A stretch of DNA of 64,000 nucleotides, taken from assembly GCF_006540005.1 (NCBI RefSeq), contig NZ_BJOC01000019.1:1-64000 (forward strand), written 5' to 3'. Source of the DNA: Halomonas halmophila. Lineage in GTDB: Bacteria > Pseudomonadota > Gammaproteobacteria > Pseudomonadales > Halomonadaceae. The stretch's first letter is position 1. Every line of letters starts with the position of its first letter. Position numbers and translations under genes: made by a program. Positions 56,612 through 64,000 of the stretch are shown here, one piece after another. The notes under the pieces are model-generated. The model ran no database searches, was not told the origin of the DNA, and worked only from the letters and a program-made list of their open reading frames with translations.

Positions 56612-57229
56612 ATGAACGTACAGGCTGCAAGCGCGCCGCCGGGGCGTAGCACACCACTGGAAATTTCCGGCCGGCACCGGGTGACCGGGCGCAGCATGCT
56701 GCCGCCCTGGCCGGAGGGCATGCAGGAAATCGTGGTCGGTCTGGGGTGTTTCTGGGGGGCCGAGCGGCTGTTCTGGGAATTGCCCGGCGTGCATGTCACG
56801 GCCGTGGGCTATGCCGGGGGCGTCACGCCCAACCCGACCTATGAAGAGACCTGCACCGGTCGAACCGGCCACGCCGAGGTGGTGCGGATCGTCTTCGAGG
56901 CCGAGGTGATCTCGCTGGAGACGCTACTGCGCTATTTCTGGGAGGCCCACGATCCGACCCAGGGCGATCGTCAGGGTAACGATATCGGCCCCCAGTATCG
57001 CTCGATCATCCTGACCCTCGATGAAAATCAGCAGGAACGGGCCCGACACAGCCGCGAGGCCTACGCCAGGGCGCTGGCGGAGCAGGGCAGGGGCCCGATT
57101 ACCACCGAGATACTGCCGCTTGAGGTGTTCTACTATGCCGAAGAATATCATCAGCAATACCTCGACAAGAATCCCGGCGGTTATTGTGGCCTCAAGGGTA
57201 CCGGGGTGAGCTGCCCGATCAACGCATGA
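56612..57229 (+). CDS. msrA: Peptide-methionine (S)-S-oxide reductase MsrA
   Basis: A 205-residue MsrA. The catalytic C46 is in [15 protein letters not shown]; family segments [40 protein letters not shown] and the C-terminal [11 protein letters not shown] with resolving cysteines are intact. It repairs methionine-S-sulfoxide in proteins. GAGGAAAG precedes the ATG. Its last 11 bp overlap the 3' end of the convergent YheT-type gene. An oxidative-damage repair gene next to a HypT-like regulator is suggestive but unproven as a regulon. Confidence 0.97.
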   Translation: MNVQAASAPPGRSTPLEISGRHRVTGRSMLPPWPEGMQEIVVGLGCFWGAERLFWELPGVHVTAVGYAGGVTPNPTYEETCTGRTGHAEVVRIVFEAEVISLETLLRYFWEAHDPTQGDRQGNDIGPQYRSIILTLDENQQERARHSREAYARALAEQGRGPITTEILPLEVFYYAEEYHQQYLDKNPGGYCGLKGTGVSCPINA

Positions 57230-58214
57230 CGGTGGCCCAGTGATCGAGCTGCTGTGCGACGCGGCGCGCCAGCCAGCTGGCGAGTCGCCCGTCCCGCCAC
57301 TCGACATAGCCCACATGACCGCCATGGCCGGCCCGTTCGAGGCGGACCCCGGTGCCCAATGACAAGCGGTCGTAGAGGCCGGGCGGCATGAAGGGATCAT
57401 CAGCGGCGTGCAGGATCAGGGTCGGCAGCTCGATCCGGTCCAGCAGGGGGCCGGCCGAGGCGCGCCGGTAATAGTCCTCGGCCCCCGTGAAGCCGTGCAA
57501 GGGGGCCGTCACCACATCGTCGTAGGCCCGCAGGGTCGCAAGGTCCCCGAGATCGTCAGGCTGCAGATCCAGCGGTAACTCCCCGTCTGCCAGTCGCGGC
57601 ATCACCTTGTCTTTCAGCGCATCGAGCAGGTGGCGTTGGTAGATCCTCGCCATGCCGTGCTCCAGGGTATCGGCGCAGGCGGCCAGATCCACCGGCGGTG
57701 CCACTGCCATGGCGCCCCGCAGCTGAAGCCGGTCGTCGGCTTCCTCGGCCACCAGCTTGAGCAGCATGTTGGCGCCGAGCGACACGCCCAGTGCCGCTAT
57801 GGTGGCGTGCGGATAGCGATGGCGTAGTGTCGCGAGCAGATAGCGAGCATCCGCGGTGTCGCCACTGTGATAGGCACGCGGTAGCCGGTTCGGCCACTGC
57901 CCGCAGCCACGGAAGTGCATCAGCACAGCCCGCCAGCCCGATTGTTCGGCGCTGGCCATGACATGACGCGCATAGGGTGAGTCCACCGAGCCTTCCAGAC
58001 CGTGAAACATCACCAGCAGCGGGGCCCGCTCGCTGGTCGCGGACCGGCCGCACCAGGCGAGTTCGACGAAGTCGCCATCGGGCAGTTCGAGAGTCTCCCG
58101 GGTCATGTCCGGCGCAGGCCGTGGCAGCACACGCGGTAACAGCGTCTGCAGATGCGCATTGGCCAGACCGGGCACCGGGCGGAAGTCGGCGGGGAAGTCA
58201 CCTGCCTGGATCAC
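57219..58214 (-). CDS. YheT-type alpha/beta-fold hydrolase
   Basis: A 331-residue alpha/beta hydrolase of the UPF0017/YheT family. The family opening is [19 protein letters not shown]; oxyanion region [15 protein letters not shown]; nucleophile elbow [14 protein letters not shown] with the catalytic Ser; late acid [11 protein letters not shown]; His in [12 protein letters not shown]. Substrate is unknown. The start is GTG at 58214: it overlaps the stop of the upstream LysR gene as GTGA, a classic coupling arrangement, and gives the family length. Convergent with msrA, overlapping by 11 bp. Confidence 0.9.
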   Translation of the reverse strand: MIQAGDFPADFRPVPGLANAHLQTLLPRVLPRPAPDMTRETLELPDGDFVELAWCGRSATSERAPLLVMFHGLEGSVDSPYARHVMASAEQSGWRAVLMHFRGCGQWPNRLPRAYHSGDTADARYLLATLRHRYPHATIAALGVSLGANMLLKLVAEEADDRLQLRGAMAVAPPVDLAACADTLEHGMARIYQRHLLDALKDKVMPRLADGELPLDLQPDDLGDLATLRAYDDVVTAPLHGFTGAEDYYRRASAGPLLDRIELPTLILHAADDPFMPPGLYDRLSLGTGVRLERAGHGGHVGYVEWRDGRLASWLARRVAQQLDHWATVMR

Positions 58215-59140
58215 GTGCCGACGTCCCGCTTCGACATGACGCTGCCGTCCAGATCCTGCCACAGGGCATCGACGGCAGACTGGGCGACATGGCGACGATA
58301 GAGTCGGATGTCCAGGGGCAGGCACCAGGACGTGTTGCCGGCCAGCACCAGCCTACCCGAGGTCAGCGCTTGCGTGACGCTGCGTTCCGGCAACCAGCCG
58401 ATGCCATAGCCCAGCCCGACCAGCTCGCGGATATTGCCGCTCTGGATGCTTTCGTTGAGCACATTGAAGGTGGGGGCAGCCCCACGTGCGTCCAGATGGC
58501 GGCGAAGCGCGGCATTGACCATGGAGCGCGGATGATAGGCAATCAGCGGCAGAGGCTGATGGCTCGGCGGGTCCAGCGCAAAACGCGGAGCACCATCCTG
58601 GGTTGGCAACGATACCGGTACCAGGCGTTCCGTACCCAGTCGACGATAATCGAAGTCCGCGGTATCGAATTCCATTGGCACCTCATCCACCGGCCAGTAG
58701 CACATCACCAGGTCACACTCATCGCGACCCAGCGCCTGGAAGTAATCCGGCGTCAACCAGCCGGTGGCGCGCAGGTAGGGCGTAATATCCGGAGGGCGCG
58801 ACCAGCCGGCCAGCCACTCCGGCAGAAAGTTGGCCAGCAGGCTCTGGGACGCGGCCAGCCGCATGCCAGCGGCCTGGTTCTCGGCCAGACTGCCCAGGCG
58901 CTGACGCGTCTCCGCGACCTGACGCGTGACTTCCTGGCAGAGACGCAGGAACTCCTCACCCTCGGGTGTCAGCGACAACGGTAATGTCTGGCGATTGACG
59001 AGAATGGCGCCCATATCATCCTCGAGCAACTTGATGCGTCGCGAGAAGGTCGGCTGGGTGACATTCTGCTCTTCCGCCGCCCGCGAGAAGTGCCGCGTCC
59101 GGGCCAGGGCAATGAAATCTTCCAACCAGCGTATTTCCAT
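58211..59140 (-). CDS. LysR-family regulator, HypT-like paralogue
   Basis: A 309-residue LysR regulator, with helix-turn-helix IRWLEDFIALARTRHFSRAA and TQPTFSRRIKLLEDDMG. The effector domain has LAASQSLLANFLPEWL and GLGYGIGWLPERSVTQAL, matching the HypT/QseD group and the protein at 27176. It is coupled to the YheT gene by 4-bp overlap, so it may regulate it or a distant target. The neighbouring msrA suggests an oxidative-stress context; the inducer is unknown. Confidence 0.85.
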   Translation of the reverse strand: MEIRWLEDFIALARTRHFSRAAEEQNVTQPTFSRRIKLLEDDMGAILVNRQTLPLSLTPEGEEFLRLCQEVTRQVAETRQRLGSLAENQAAGMRLAASQSLLANFLPEWLAGWSRPPDITPYLRATGWLTPDYFQALGRDECDLVMCYWPVDEVPMEFDTADFDYRRLGTERLVPVSLPTQDGAPRFALDPPSHQPLPLIAYHPRSMVNAALRRHLDARGAAPTFNVLNESIQSGNIRELVGLGYGIGWLPERSVTQALTSGRLVLAGNTSWCLPLDIRLYRRHVAQSAVDALWQDLDGSVMSKRDVGT

Positions 59141-59231
59141 GACAGCTCTCTTGCCGCGGCTCCTCGGATGGGATCAGCCACCAGGCAACCACTGCATCGA
59201 TAGATGACGAAGCGCACGCCGCAACGCAAGA

Positions 59232-59251
59232 GAGCCCGGATTATCGGGCTC
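59232..59251 (-). terminator. Putative terminator after the peptide transporter operon
   Basis: A 7-bp inverted repeat GAGCCCG/CGGGCTC with a 6-nt loop, about 50 bp after dppF on the minus strand. A further outer pair GCCGCA/TGCGGC can extend the structure. The following sequence is TCTTGCGTT, so the T-tract is poor. Confidence 0.55.
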
Positions 59252-59301
59252 CCTGCGGCACGCGTTACGAATGGAGGCATTATGCCAGCAAATCAGCACA
59301 C

Positions 59302-60342
59302 TCAGCCAATGCGCCCTTCCTCGACCGCATGACAGGCTACCTGGCCCCCGTCATCCGTGGCGATCAGGGCGGGAATCTCCTGGCGACAGCGTTCATCGGC
59401 ATGCGGACAGCGCCCGTGGAAGACACAGCCCGAAGGCAGGTTGACCGGCGTCGGCACCTCGCCTTCGAGGCGAATATGCTGCGGGCGGTCATCCTCGAGT
59501 CGCGGAATGGCCGACATCAGAGCCTGGGTATAGGGATGGCGGGGGCGGGAGAAAAGCGTCGCGGTAGGCGCCACCTCGCAGACCCGGCCCAGATACATCA
59601 CCGCGACCCGGGTACCGAAATGCTCGACCACGGCCAGGTCGTGAGTGATGAACAGATAGGTCAGGTTGCTGCGTTGTTGCGCTTCCATCAGCAGGTTGAG
59701 CACCTGGGCCTGAATCGACACATCCAGCGCCGAGATCGGCTCGTCGGCGACGATGAATTCCGGATCCACGGCCAGTGCCCGGGCGATGGCGATGCGCTGG
59801 CGTTGACCACCGGAGAACTCGTGGCCGTAGCGCGGCCCCCAGTCGGCACTGATACCGACAGACGTCATCACCTCGCTGACCTTGTCCTTGACGGCCTGGT
59901 TGGACCAGTCCGGATGATGCAGCCGGATCGGCTCTTCCAGCGTCTGCTGAATGGTCATGCGAGGGTTCAACGACGCATAGGGGTTCTGGAAGATCATCTG
60001 CATGCGGCGACGATAGGGCAGCAGCTGTTTGGTGCTCAGGTTGTCGATGCGTTCCCCGTCATAGTGAACCTCGCCCGCCGAGGGCGTGATCAGACCCATG
60101 ACGGTACGCGCCACCGTGGACTTGCCGCAGCCGGACTCGCCGACGACGCACAGGGCTTCGCCACGTTGAATGTCCAGGTCCACGCCATTGATGGCGTGCA
60201 CGTGTTCCTGGTGGCGCACCAGCTTGCCGCCCTTGAACTGTAGTTGTTCGAGAAAATCCCCGGAAAGCGAGAAGCGTTTCTCGATCCCCTTGAGGGTCAA
60301 CAGCGGCCGTGAAGCTTCCGGGCTTGTCGCGGTCGAATTCAT
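59302..60342 (-). CDS. dppF: Peptide ABC transporter ATP-binding protein (DppF/OppF type)
   Basis: A 346-residue ATPase. Walker A VVGESGCGKSTVA near residue 70, signature HEFSGGQRQRIAIARAL near residue 185, Walker B FIVADEPISALD, switch His in FITHD. The C-terminal oligopeptide-transporter domain with a Cys cluster (GCVFHGRCPHADERC) may bind a 4Fe-4S cluster, as in Dpp/Opp subunits. The ATG overlaps the dppD stop by one base (TGATG) with GAGGAG upstream. Last gene of the operon. Confidence 0.92.
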   Translation of the reverse strand: MNSTATSPEASRPLLTLKGIEKRFSLSGDFLEQLQFKGGKLVRHQEHVHAINGVDLDIQRGEALCVVGESGCGKSTVARTVMGLITPSAGEVHYDGERIDNLSTKQLLPYRRRMQMIFQNPYASLNPRMTIQQTLEEPIRLHHPDWSNQAVKDKVSEVMTSVGISADWGPRYGHEFSGGQRQRIAIARALAVDPEFIVADEPISALDVSIQAQVLNLLMEAQQRSNLTYLFITHDLAVVEHFGTRVAVMYLGRVCEVAPTATLFSRPRHPYTQALMSAIPRLEDDRPQHIRLEGEVPTPVNLPSGCVFHGRCPHADERCRQEIPALIATDDGGQVACHAVEEGRIG

Positions 60343-61361
60343 CAGTCTTGCTCCTCGGCCGGAATGCGTTCGCTTTCGATCATCTCCGCCACCATGTGGC
60401 AGGCGGCCTGACAGTTGCCGGAGGTCACGAATGCCGGCACTTCCTCGTGACAGGCCGAACGATGGCTGCCGTCGGGCCGCTCGACGAAGCCACAACGCGG
60501 ATGAAAGGCACAGCCGCTCGGCAGCTTGGAAAGTGACGGCATGCTGCCGGGAATCTGGTTGAGCCGCTCGCCCGGGGTGGCCATTTGCGGCAGGGCATTG
60601 ATCAGCCCCTGGGTATAGGGGTGTTGCGGATCATTGATGATCTCCCGGGTCGGTCCCTGCTCGATGACGCGACCGGCATACATGACCAGCATGCGCTGGG
60701 TGACCTGGCTGACCACCCCCAGATCATGGGTGATCAGGATCAGACCGACATTGTGGGTCTCGCAGAGCTCGAGCAGCAGCGCCATGATCTCGGCCTGAAT
60801 GGTCACATCCAGCGCCGTGGTAGGTTCATCGGCGATGATGATGTCCGGGTCGAGCAGCAAGGCGATGGCAATGATCACCCGCTGTCGCATACCGCCGGAC
60901 AGCTCGTGCGGATACTGGTCCAGTCGCGCTTCGGGCGAGGGGATCTGGACCTGCTGGAGCCGGTTGATCGAAATGGTGCGCGCCTGACGGGTACTGATGC
61001 GGCGATGTGCCTTGAGGCACTCGACCATCTGTTCACCGATGGTCAGCACCGGATTGAGGGTCATCATCGGGTCCTGGAAGATCATCGACATGCGATGACC
61101 GCGCACCTTGCGCAACTTGCGATCGCTGAGGCCGATGAGTTCCTGACCATCGAACTCGATGCTGCCGCCGGCGATATAGCCCGGCTGGGCGATCAGGTTG
61201 AGCAGCGTGAAGGCCGCCACCGACTTGCCGGCACCGGACTCGCCGACGATGCCCAGTCGCTCGCCGCGATCCAGGCTGAAGCAGACATCGCGCAGGGCCC
61301 GGACATCGCCGCCACGCAGCGCGAAACGCACATCGAGGTGGTTAACGTCGAGTAGAGACAT
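60342..61361 (-). CDS. dppD: Peptide ABC transporter ATP-binding protein (DppD/OppD type)
   Basis: A 339-residue ATPase. Walker [14 protein letters not shown], signature [18 protein letters not shown], Walker [13 protein letters not shown], and switch His in [11 protein letters not shown]. The C-terminal Cys-bearing segment ([12 protein letters not shown]) is present. It starts at 61361 ([11 protein letters not shown]); the frame stays open farther upstream only as antisense to dppC. Five bases separate it from dppC, and it overlaps dppF by one. Confidence 0.92.
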   Translation of the reverse strand: MSLLDVNHLDVRFALRGGDVRALRDVCFSLDRGERLGIVGESGAGKSVAAFTLLNLIAQPGYIAGGSIEFDGQELIGLSDRKLRKVRGHRMSMIFQDPMMTLNPVLTIGEQMVECLKAHRRISTRQARTISINRLQQVQIPSPEARLDQYPHELSGGMRQRVIIAIALLLDPDIIIADEPTTALDVTIQAEIMALLLELCETHNVGLILITHDLGVVSQVTQRMLVMYAGRVIEQGPTREIINDPQHPYTQGLINALPQMATPGERLNQIPGSMPSLSKLPSGCAFHPRCGFVERPDGSHRSACHEEVPAFVTSGNCQAACHMVAEMIESERIPAEEQD

Positions 61362-61366
61362 GAGAT

Positions 61367-62308
61367 TCAGCCCTTGTAGAGTCGCGGATTGAGCACGTCG
61401 CGCAGCCAGTCGCCCAACAGGTTGATCACCAGCACCAGTACCACCAGCACCAGGCCGGGAATCAGGGTGATCCACCAGGAGCCGGACTGCAGGTAGTCGA
61501 AACCGGATTTGATCAGCGAGCCCAGCGAGGGCTGGGTCTCGGGCATGCCGAGGCCGAGGAACGATAGGGCGGCTTCCGAGATGATGGCGTTGGCCACCTG
61601 CACCGTGGAGATGACGAAGATCGGCGACAGGGTATTGGGCAGAATGTGGCGGAACATGATGCGCCGACTCGGCAGCCCCATGACCCGCGCCGCATCGACA
61701 TACTCCTTGCCTTTCTCGGCGAGCACCGAGGCCCGCACGGTGCGCGCATATTGTGGCCACTCGGCCAGGCCGATGATCAACACCAGCAAGGGGACGGCAT
61801 AGTCGCTGAAGGTGGCGCCGCCGAAGATGGCCTTGAACAGGGCACCCACGATGATGGCGACCATCAGGGTCGAGAACGACAACTGGATATCGGCCAGGCG
61901 CATCAGGAAGGCATCGACACGGCCCCCCAGATAGCCGGCCAGCAGGCCGAAGCAGACCCCCAGTGTCGCCTGCATGGCGACGGCGCCGAAGCCGATGATC
62001 AGCGAGACCCGCAGGCCATAGAGAATCGTCGACAACAGGTCACGGCCCTGGGCATCGGTGCCCATGAGGTACATGGGGTCGCTGCCATCCACCCAGAAGG
62101 GCGGCAGTTCTGAAGCCAGAATATTGATCTGCGCCAGATCGTAAGGGTTCATCGGCGCCAGCCAGGGAGCCAGCAAGGCGGCGCCGACCAGCAGAATGAA
62201 TACCAGCAGGCTGACCTGGGCAATCAGATCGCGCTTGAAGCTGTAGAGCAGATAGGAGTCGCGAAAGCGTTCCCAACGGCTCGTCTGTCGAGTCGTCAGC
62301 GTGGTCAT
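61367..62308 (-). CDS. dppC: Peptide ABC transporter permease (DppC/OppC type)
   Basis: A 313-residue permease with six predicted helices. The N-terminal OppC domain includes a first helix near residue 30-50 (IAQVSLLVFILLVGAALLAPWL), MGTDAQGRDLLSTILYG, and the EAA loop segment EYVDAARVMGLPSRRIMFRHILPN. It forms the channel with DppB. The start at 62308 overlaps the dppB stop (ATGA). Confidence 0.92.
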   Translation of the reverse strand: MTTLTTRQTSRWERFRDSYLLYSFKRDLIAQVSLLVFILLVGAALLAPWLAPMNPYDLAQINILASELPPFWVDGSDPMYLMGTDAQGRDLLSTILYGLRVSLIIGFGAVAMQATLGVCFGLLAGYLGGRVDAFLMRLADIQLSFSTLMVAIIVGALFKAIFGGATFSDYAVPLLVLIIGLAEWPQYARTVRASVLAEKGKEYVDAARVMGLPSRRIMFRHILPNTLSPIFVISTVQVANAIISEAALSFLGLGMPETQPSLGSLIKSGFDYLQSGSWWITLIPGLVLVVLVLVINLLGDWLRDVLNPRLYKG

Positions 62309-63351
62309 GCGGGTTTCCCTGTCAGCTTGACGGTGGGATTGATCAGGCCATAGATCAGATCGACCAGGGTGTTGGTGATCACGAAGATCAGCCCGACGAT
62401 CATCAGATAGGTCACGATCAGCGGTATGTCGGAGCGCTCGATGGCATCCAGGAACATCAGCCCCATGCCGGGCCACTGAAACACCGTCTCGGTCAGGATG
62501 GTGTATGCCACCAGGGTGCCGATCTGCACACCACCCACGGTGATCACCGGCAACATGGTGTTCTTGAGCGCATGCAGGAAGTAGATACGCCGTGGGGAAA
62601 TACCCTTGGCGCGGGCGAACTTGACGTAATCGGACTGCAGTACCTCGAGCATTTCGGCACGGATCAGGCGGATGAACAGCGGCAGCATGATCGAGGCCAG
62701 CGAGATGGCGGGCAGCACCAGGTAACTCAGTCCCTCGAGAGAGGCGAAATTGGTCTCCCAGGTGCCGAACACCGGTATCGGGTTGCCGCGACCGTAGGCC
62801 GGCATGCCGCCCTGTGTACTGACCAGTTCATTGAGCCAGCTGCCCCAGCCGGTATCCGTCGGAAAGGGCGACCAGGAGACACCAATGGCGAAGATCTGGA
62901 TCAGCACGATGGCGGTGAGAAACACCGGAATCGAAATGCCGACGATCGAGGCGCCCATGAAAAAGCGTGACAGCCAGGCACGTGGCTTGATGGCACTGTA
63001 GACCCCGATGGGCACCGACAGCACGATGATCAGGAAGGTCGTCGCGGCCACCAGCTCCAGCGTCGCCGGCAGGTGGCGCATGATGACCTGAGTGGTCGGC
63101 TCATTGAAGATATACGAATAGCCGAAATCGAACTGGGCGGCGTTGGCGACAAAACGCATGTATTGCACCGCGAAGGGATCATTGAGACCCAGCTCTTCAC
63201 GCAGGGCTTCGCGCTCGCTCTCCGGCACGGACTGGCCGACCATCTGTTGGATGGGGTCACCCAGGTTGTCCTGGATGGCGAAGGAGATCAGGCTGATGAC
63301 GAACATCACCAGCAGCGCATGAAAAAGGCGCTTGATCAGAAAAGCGATCAT
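62305..63351 (-). CDS. dppB: Peptide ABC transporter permease (DppB/OppB type)
   Basis: A 348-residue permease. First helix FLIKRLFHALLVMFVISLISF, periplasmic loop with DPIQQMVG, EAA loop DYVKFARAKGISPRRIYFLHALKN, closing helix VTYLMIVGLIFVITNTLVDLIYG. The loop between helices 3 and 4 (SPFPTDTGWGSWLNELVSTQ) is longer than in E. coli DppB. Start at 63351 (MIAFLIKRLF). Preceded by a perfect hairpin in the intergenic gap after the binding-protein gene. Confidence 0.92.
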   Translation of the reverse strand: MIAFLIKRLFHALLVMFVISLISFAIQDNLGDPIQQMVGQSVPESEREALREELGLNDPFAVQYMRFVANAAQFDFGYSYIFNEPTTQVIMRHLPATLELVAATTFLIIVLSVPIGVYSAIKPRAWLSRFFMGASIVGISIPVFLTAIVLIQIFAIGVSWSPFPTDTGWGSWLNELVSTQGGMPAYGRGNPIPVFGTWETNFASLEGLSYLVLPAISLASIMLPLFIRLIRAEMLEVLQSDYVKFARAKGISPRRIYFLHALKNTMLPVITVGGVQIGTLVAYTILTETVFQWPGMGLMFLDAIERSDIPLIVTYLMIVGLIFVITNTLVDLIYGLINPTVKLTGKPA

Positions 63352-63405
63352 GAGTGGCGTTCCATTATCTTGGAGGCCTGAGCCTGAGAAGCCGGGCACG
63401 CGATA

Positions 63406-63430
63406 ATACGTCCCTCGGAGAGGGACGTAT
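63406..63430 (-). other. Perfect intercistronic stem-loop between binding-protein gene and dppB
   Basis: An 11-bp perfect inverted repeat ATACGTCCCTC/GAGGGACGTAT with a 3-nt loop, in the 142-bp gap. No T-tract follows on the minus strand. In many ABC-transporter operons such a hairpin protects the upstream binding-protein mRNA, giving more binding protein than permease; that role is inferred here. Confidence 0.75.
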
Positions 63431-63493
63431 CACGCCTGGAGTGTTGAATCCCCGGTCCTGTCCTGGTTGGCTCAGGCACCGGCTGGAGGGTGG

Positions 63494-64000
63494 TTACTCT
63501 TCATCCTCGATGACGAGATCGCCCAAATAGGGGAAGTTCATCACGTTGACGACCGGCTCGATGTTGACATTGGTGTCACTGGCCCAGGCGAGATCCTGCC
63601 AATGCAGCGGGATGAAGGCAGCCTCGTCGTACAGCGTCTGTTCCATCTGCTGCAGCATTTCAGCGCGTTTCGCCTGATCGAGTTCGAGGTTGGCCTCAGA
63701 GACCAGCTTGTCGACCTCCGGGTTGCAGTAATTGCCGGCGTTGTACTGACCAGCGCCAGTCTCGGCATCCGGGCAGGCAGTGAGGTACTGGTGAAAATTG
63801 GCCGAGTCCTCGGTATCCGCATGCCAGCCGATCATCATCATGTCGGCGGCCCGATCGTCATACTCGCCCCAGTACTGAGCCTTGGGCAGCGTCTTGAGGT
63901 CCACCTTGACATTGATGCGCGCCAGCATGGCCGCGACCGCCTGGGCGATCTTGGCATCGTTCACGTAACGGTTGTTGGGCGCCATCATGCTGATCGTGAA
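63494..64000 (-). CDS. dppA: Peptide ABC transporter substrate-binding protein, C-terminal part
   Basis: The 3' part of a SBP_bac_5 (family 5) extracellular solute-binding protein; at least 168 residues are present and the frame stays open to the window edge (FTIS before MMAPNN). Family features: NDAKIAQAVAAMLARINVKV, GWHADTEDSANFHQYL and the terminal AFIPLHWQ segment. A Cys pair (TACPDAETG and NYCNPEV) may form a disulfide, as in dipeptide-binding proteins. First gene of the transporter operon. Incomplete; substrate (peptide, heme, nickel) not decided. Confidence 0.85.
   Translation of the reverse strand, partial: FTISMMAPNNRYVNDAKIAQAVAAMLARINVKVDLKTLPKAQYWGEYDDRAADMMMIGWHADTEDSANFHQYLTACPDAETGAGQYNAGNYCNPEVDKLVSEANLELDQAKRAEMLQQMEQTLYDEAAFIPLHWQDLAWASDTNVNIEPVVNVMNFPYLGDLVIEDEE

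Overview
The window (about 63-64 % GC by eye, dense, long reading frames on both strands) looks like a chromosomal segment of a gammaproteobacterium, most probably of the Halomonadaceae (Halomonas-like). The evidence is the core gene order FmdB-aspS-yebC-ruvCAB-tolQRAB-pal-cpoB, the yciK/mupP/ubiG block, galU followed by a UDP-glucose-dehydrogenase-like gene, tamAB, and generally acidic proteins. The family assignment is inference. No rRNA, tRNA, CRISPR array, insertion sequence or prophage was recognised. Both window edges cut features: a heptanucleotide repeat on the left and a peptide-binding protein gene on the right.

Layout. 1-9.2 kb: a polypyrimidine heptamer array abutting ppnN, a LysR regulator, and a glycine-cleavage locus split into gcvH-gcvP (minus) and an amino acid:Na+ symporter plus gcvT (plus), separated by a 580-bp non-coding region. 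9.2-15.5 kb: a minus-strand run with AlkB-like, PAP2, glycosyltransferase, LysM/LytM lipoprotein, acyltransferase and acetoacetyl-CoA synthetase. 15.8-25.5 kb: a divergent DUF1338-type protein, grxA, an inositol-monophosphatase-family gene, bdhA, tatD-like, ygfZ, a small HMA-like gene coupled to osmC, uvrB and fumA. 25.6-33.7 kb: cardiolipin synthase, a HypT-like regulator, NadM-Nudix, YihY, acylphosphatase, a nucleoside hydrolase/ribokinase pair and a 2-hydroxyacid dehydrogenase. 34-47 kb: translation, recombination and Tol-Pal envelope genes, then yciK, mupP, ubiG. 46.8-57.2 kb: galU, a Ugd-like gene, a SOD-like gene, a membrane coiled-coil protein, tamA, tamB, msrA. 57.2-64 kb: YheT hydrolase, a second HypT-like regulator and a complete dpp/opp-type peptide ABC transporter except for the 5' part of its binding protein.

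How genes work together: AlsT-type uptake and GcvTHP feed one-carbon metabolism; acetoacetyl-CoA synthetase and 3-hydroxybutyrate dehydrogenase form a ketone-body/PHB-monomer route; nucleoside hydrolase and ribokinase salvage nucleoside ribose; RuvABC and UvrB repair DNA; Tol-Pal-CpoB and TamAB maintain the outer membrane; MupP-type phosphatase and UbiG serve muropeptide recycling and ubiquinone synthesis.

The most interesting signal is a set of intact genes that keep an enzyme fold but lack catalytic residues. The SOD homologue has all four metal ligands replaced. Tail to tail with it lies a UDP-glucose-dehydrogenase homologue with Ser for the catalytic Cys and a broken NAD-binding loop. Others are a DUF1338 protein that appears to lack a metal ligand, an HMA-like protein without CXXC, a NadM-Nudix protein with an altered Nudix box, and a degenerate LytM lipoprotein. 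A second signal is an identical 13-bp motif in three intergenic regions.
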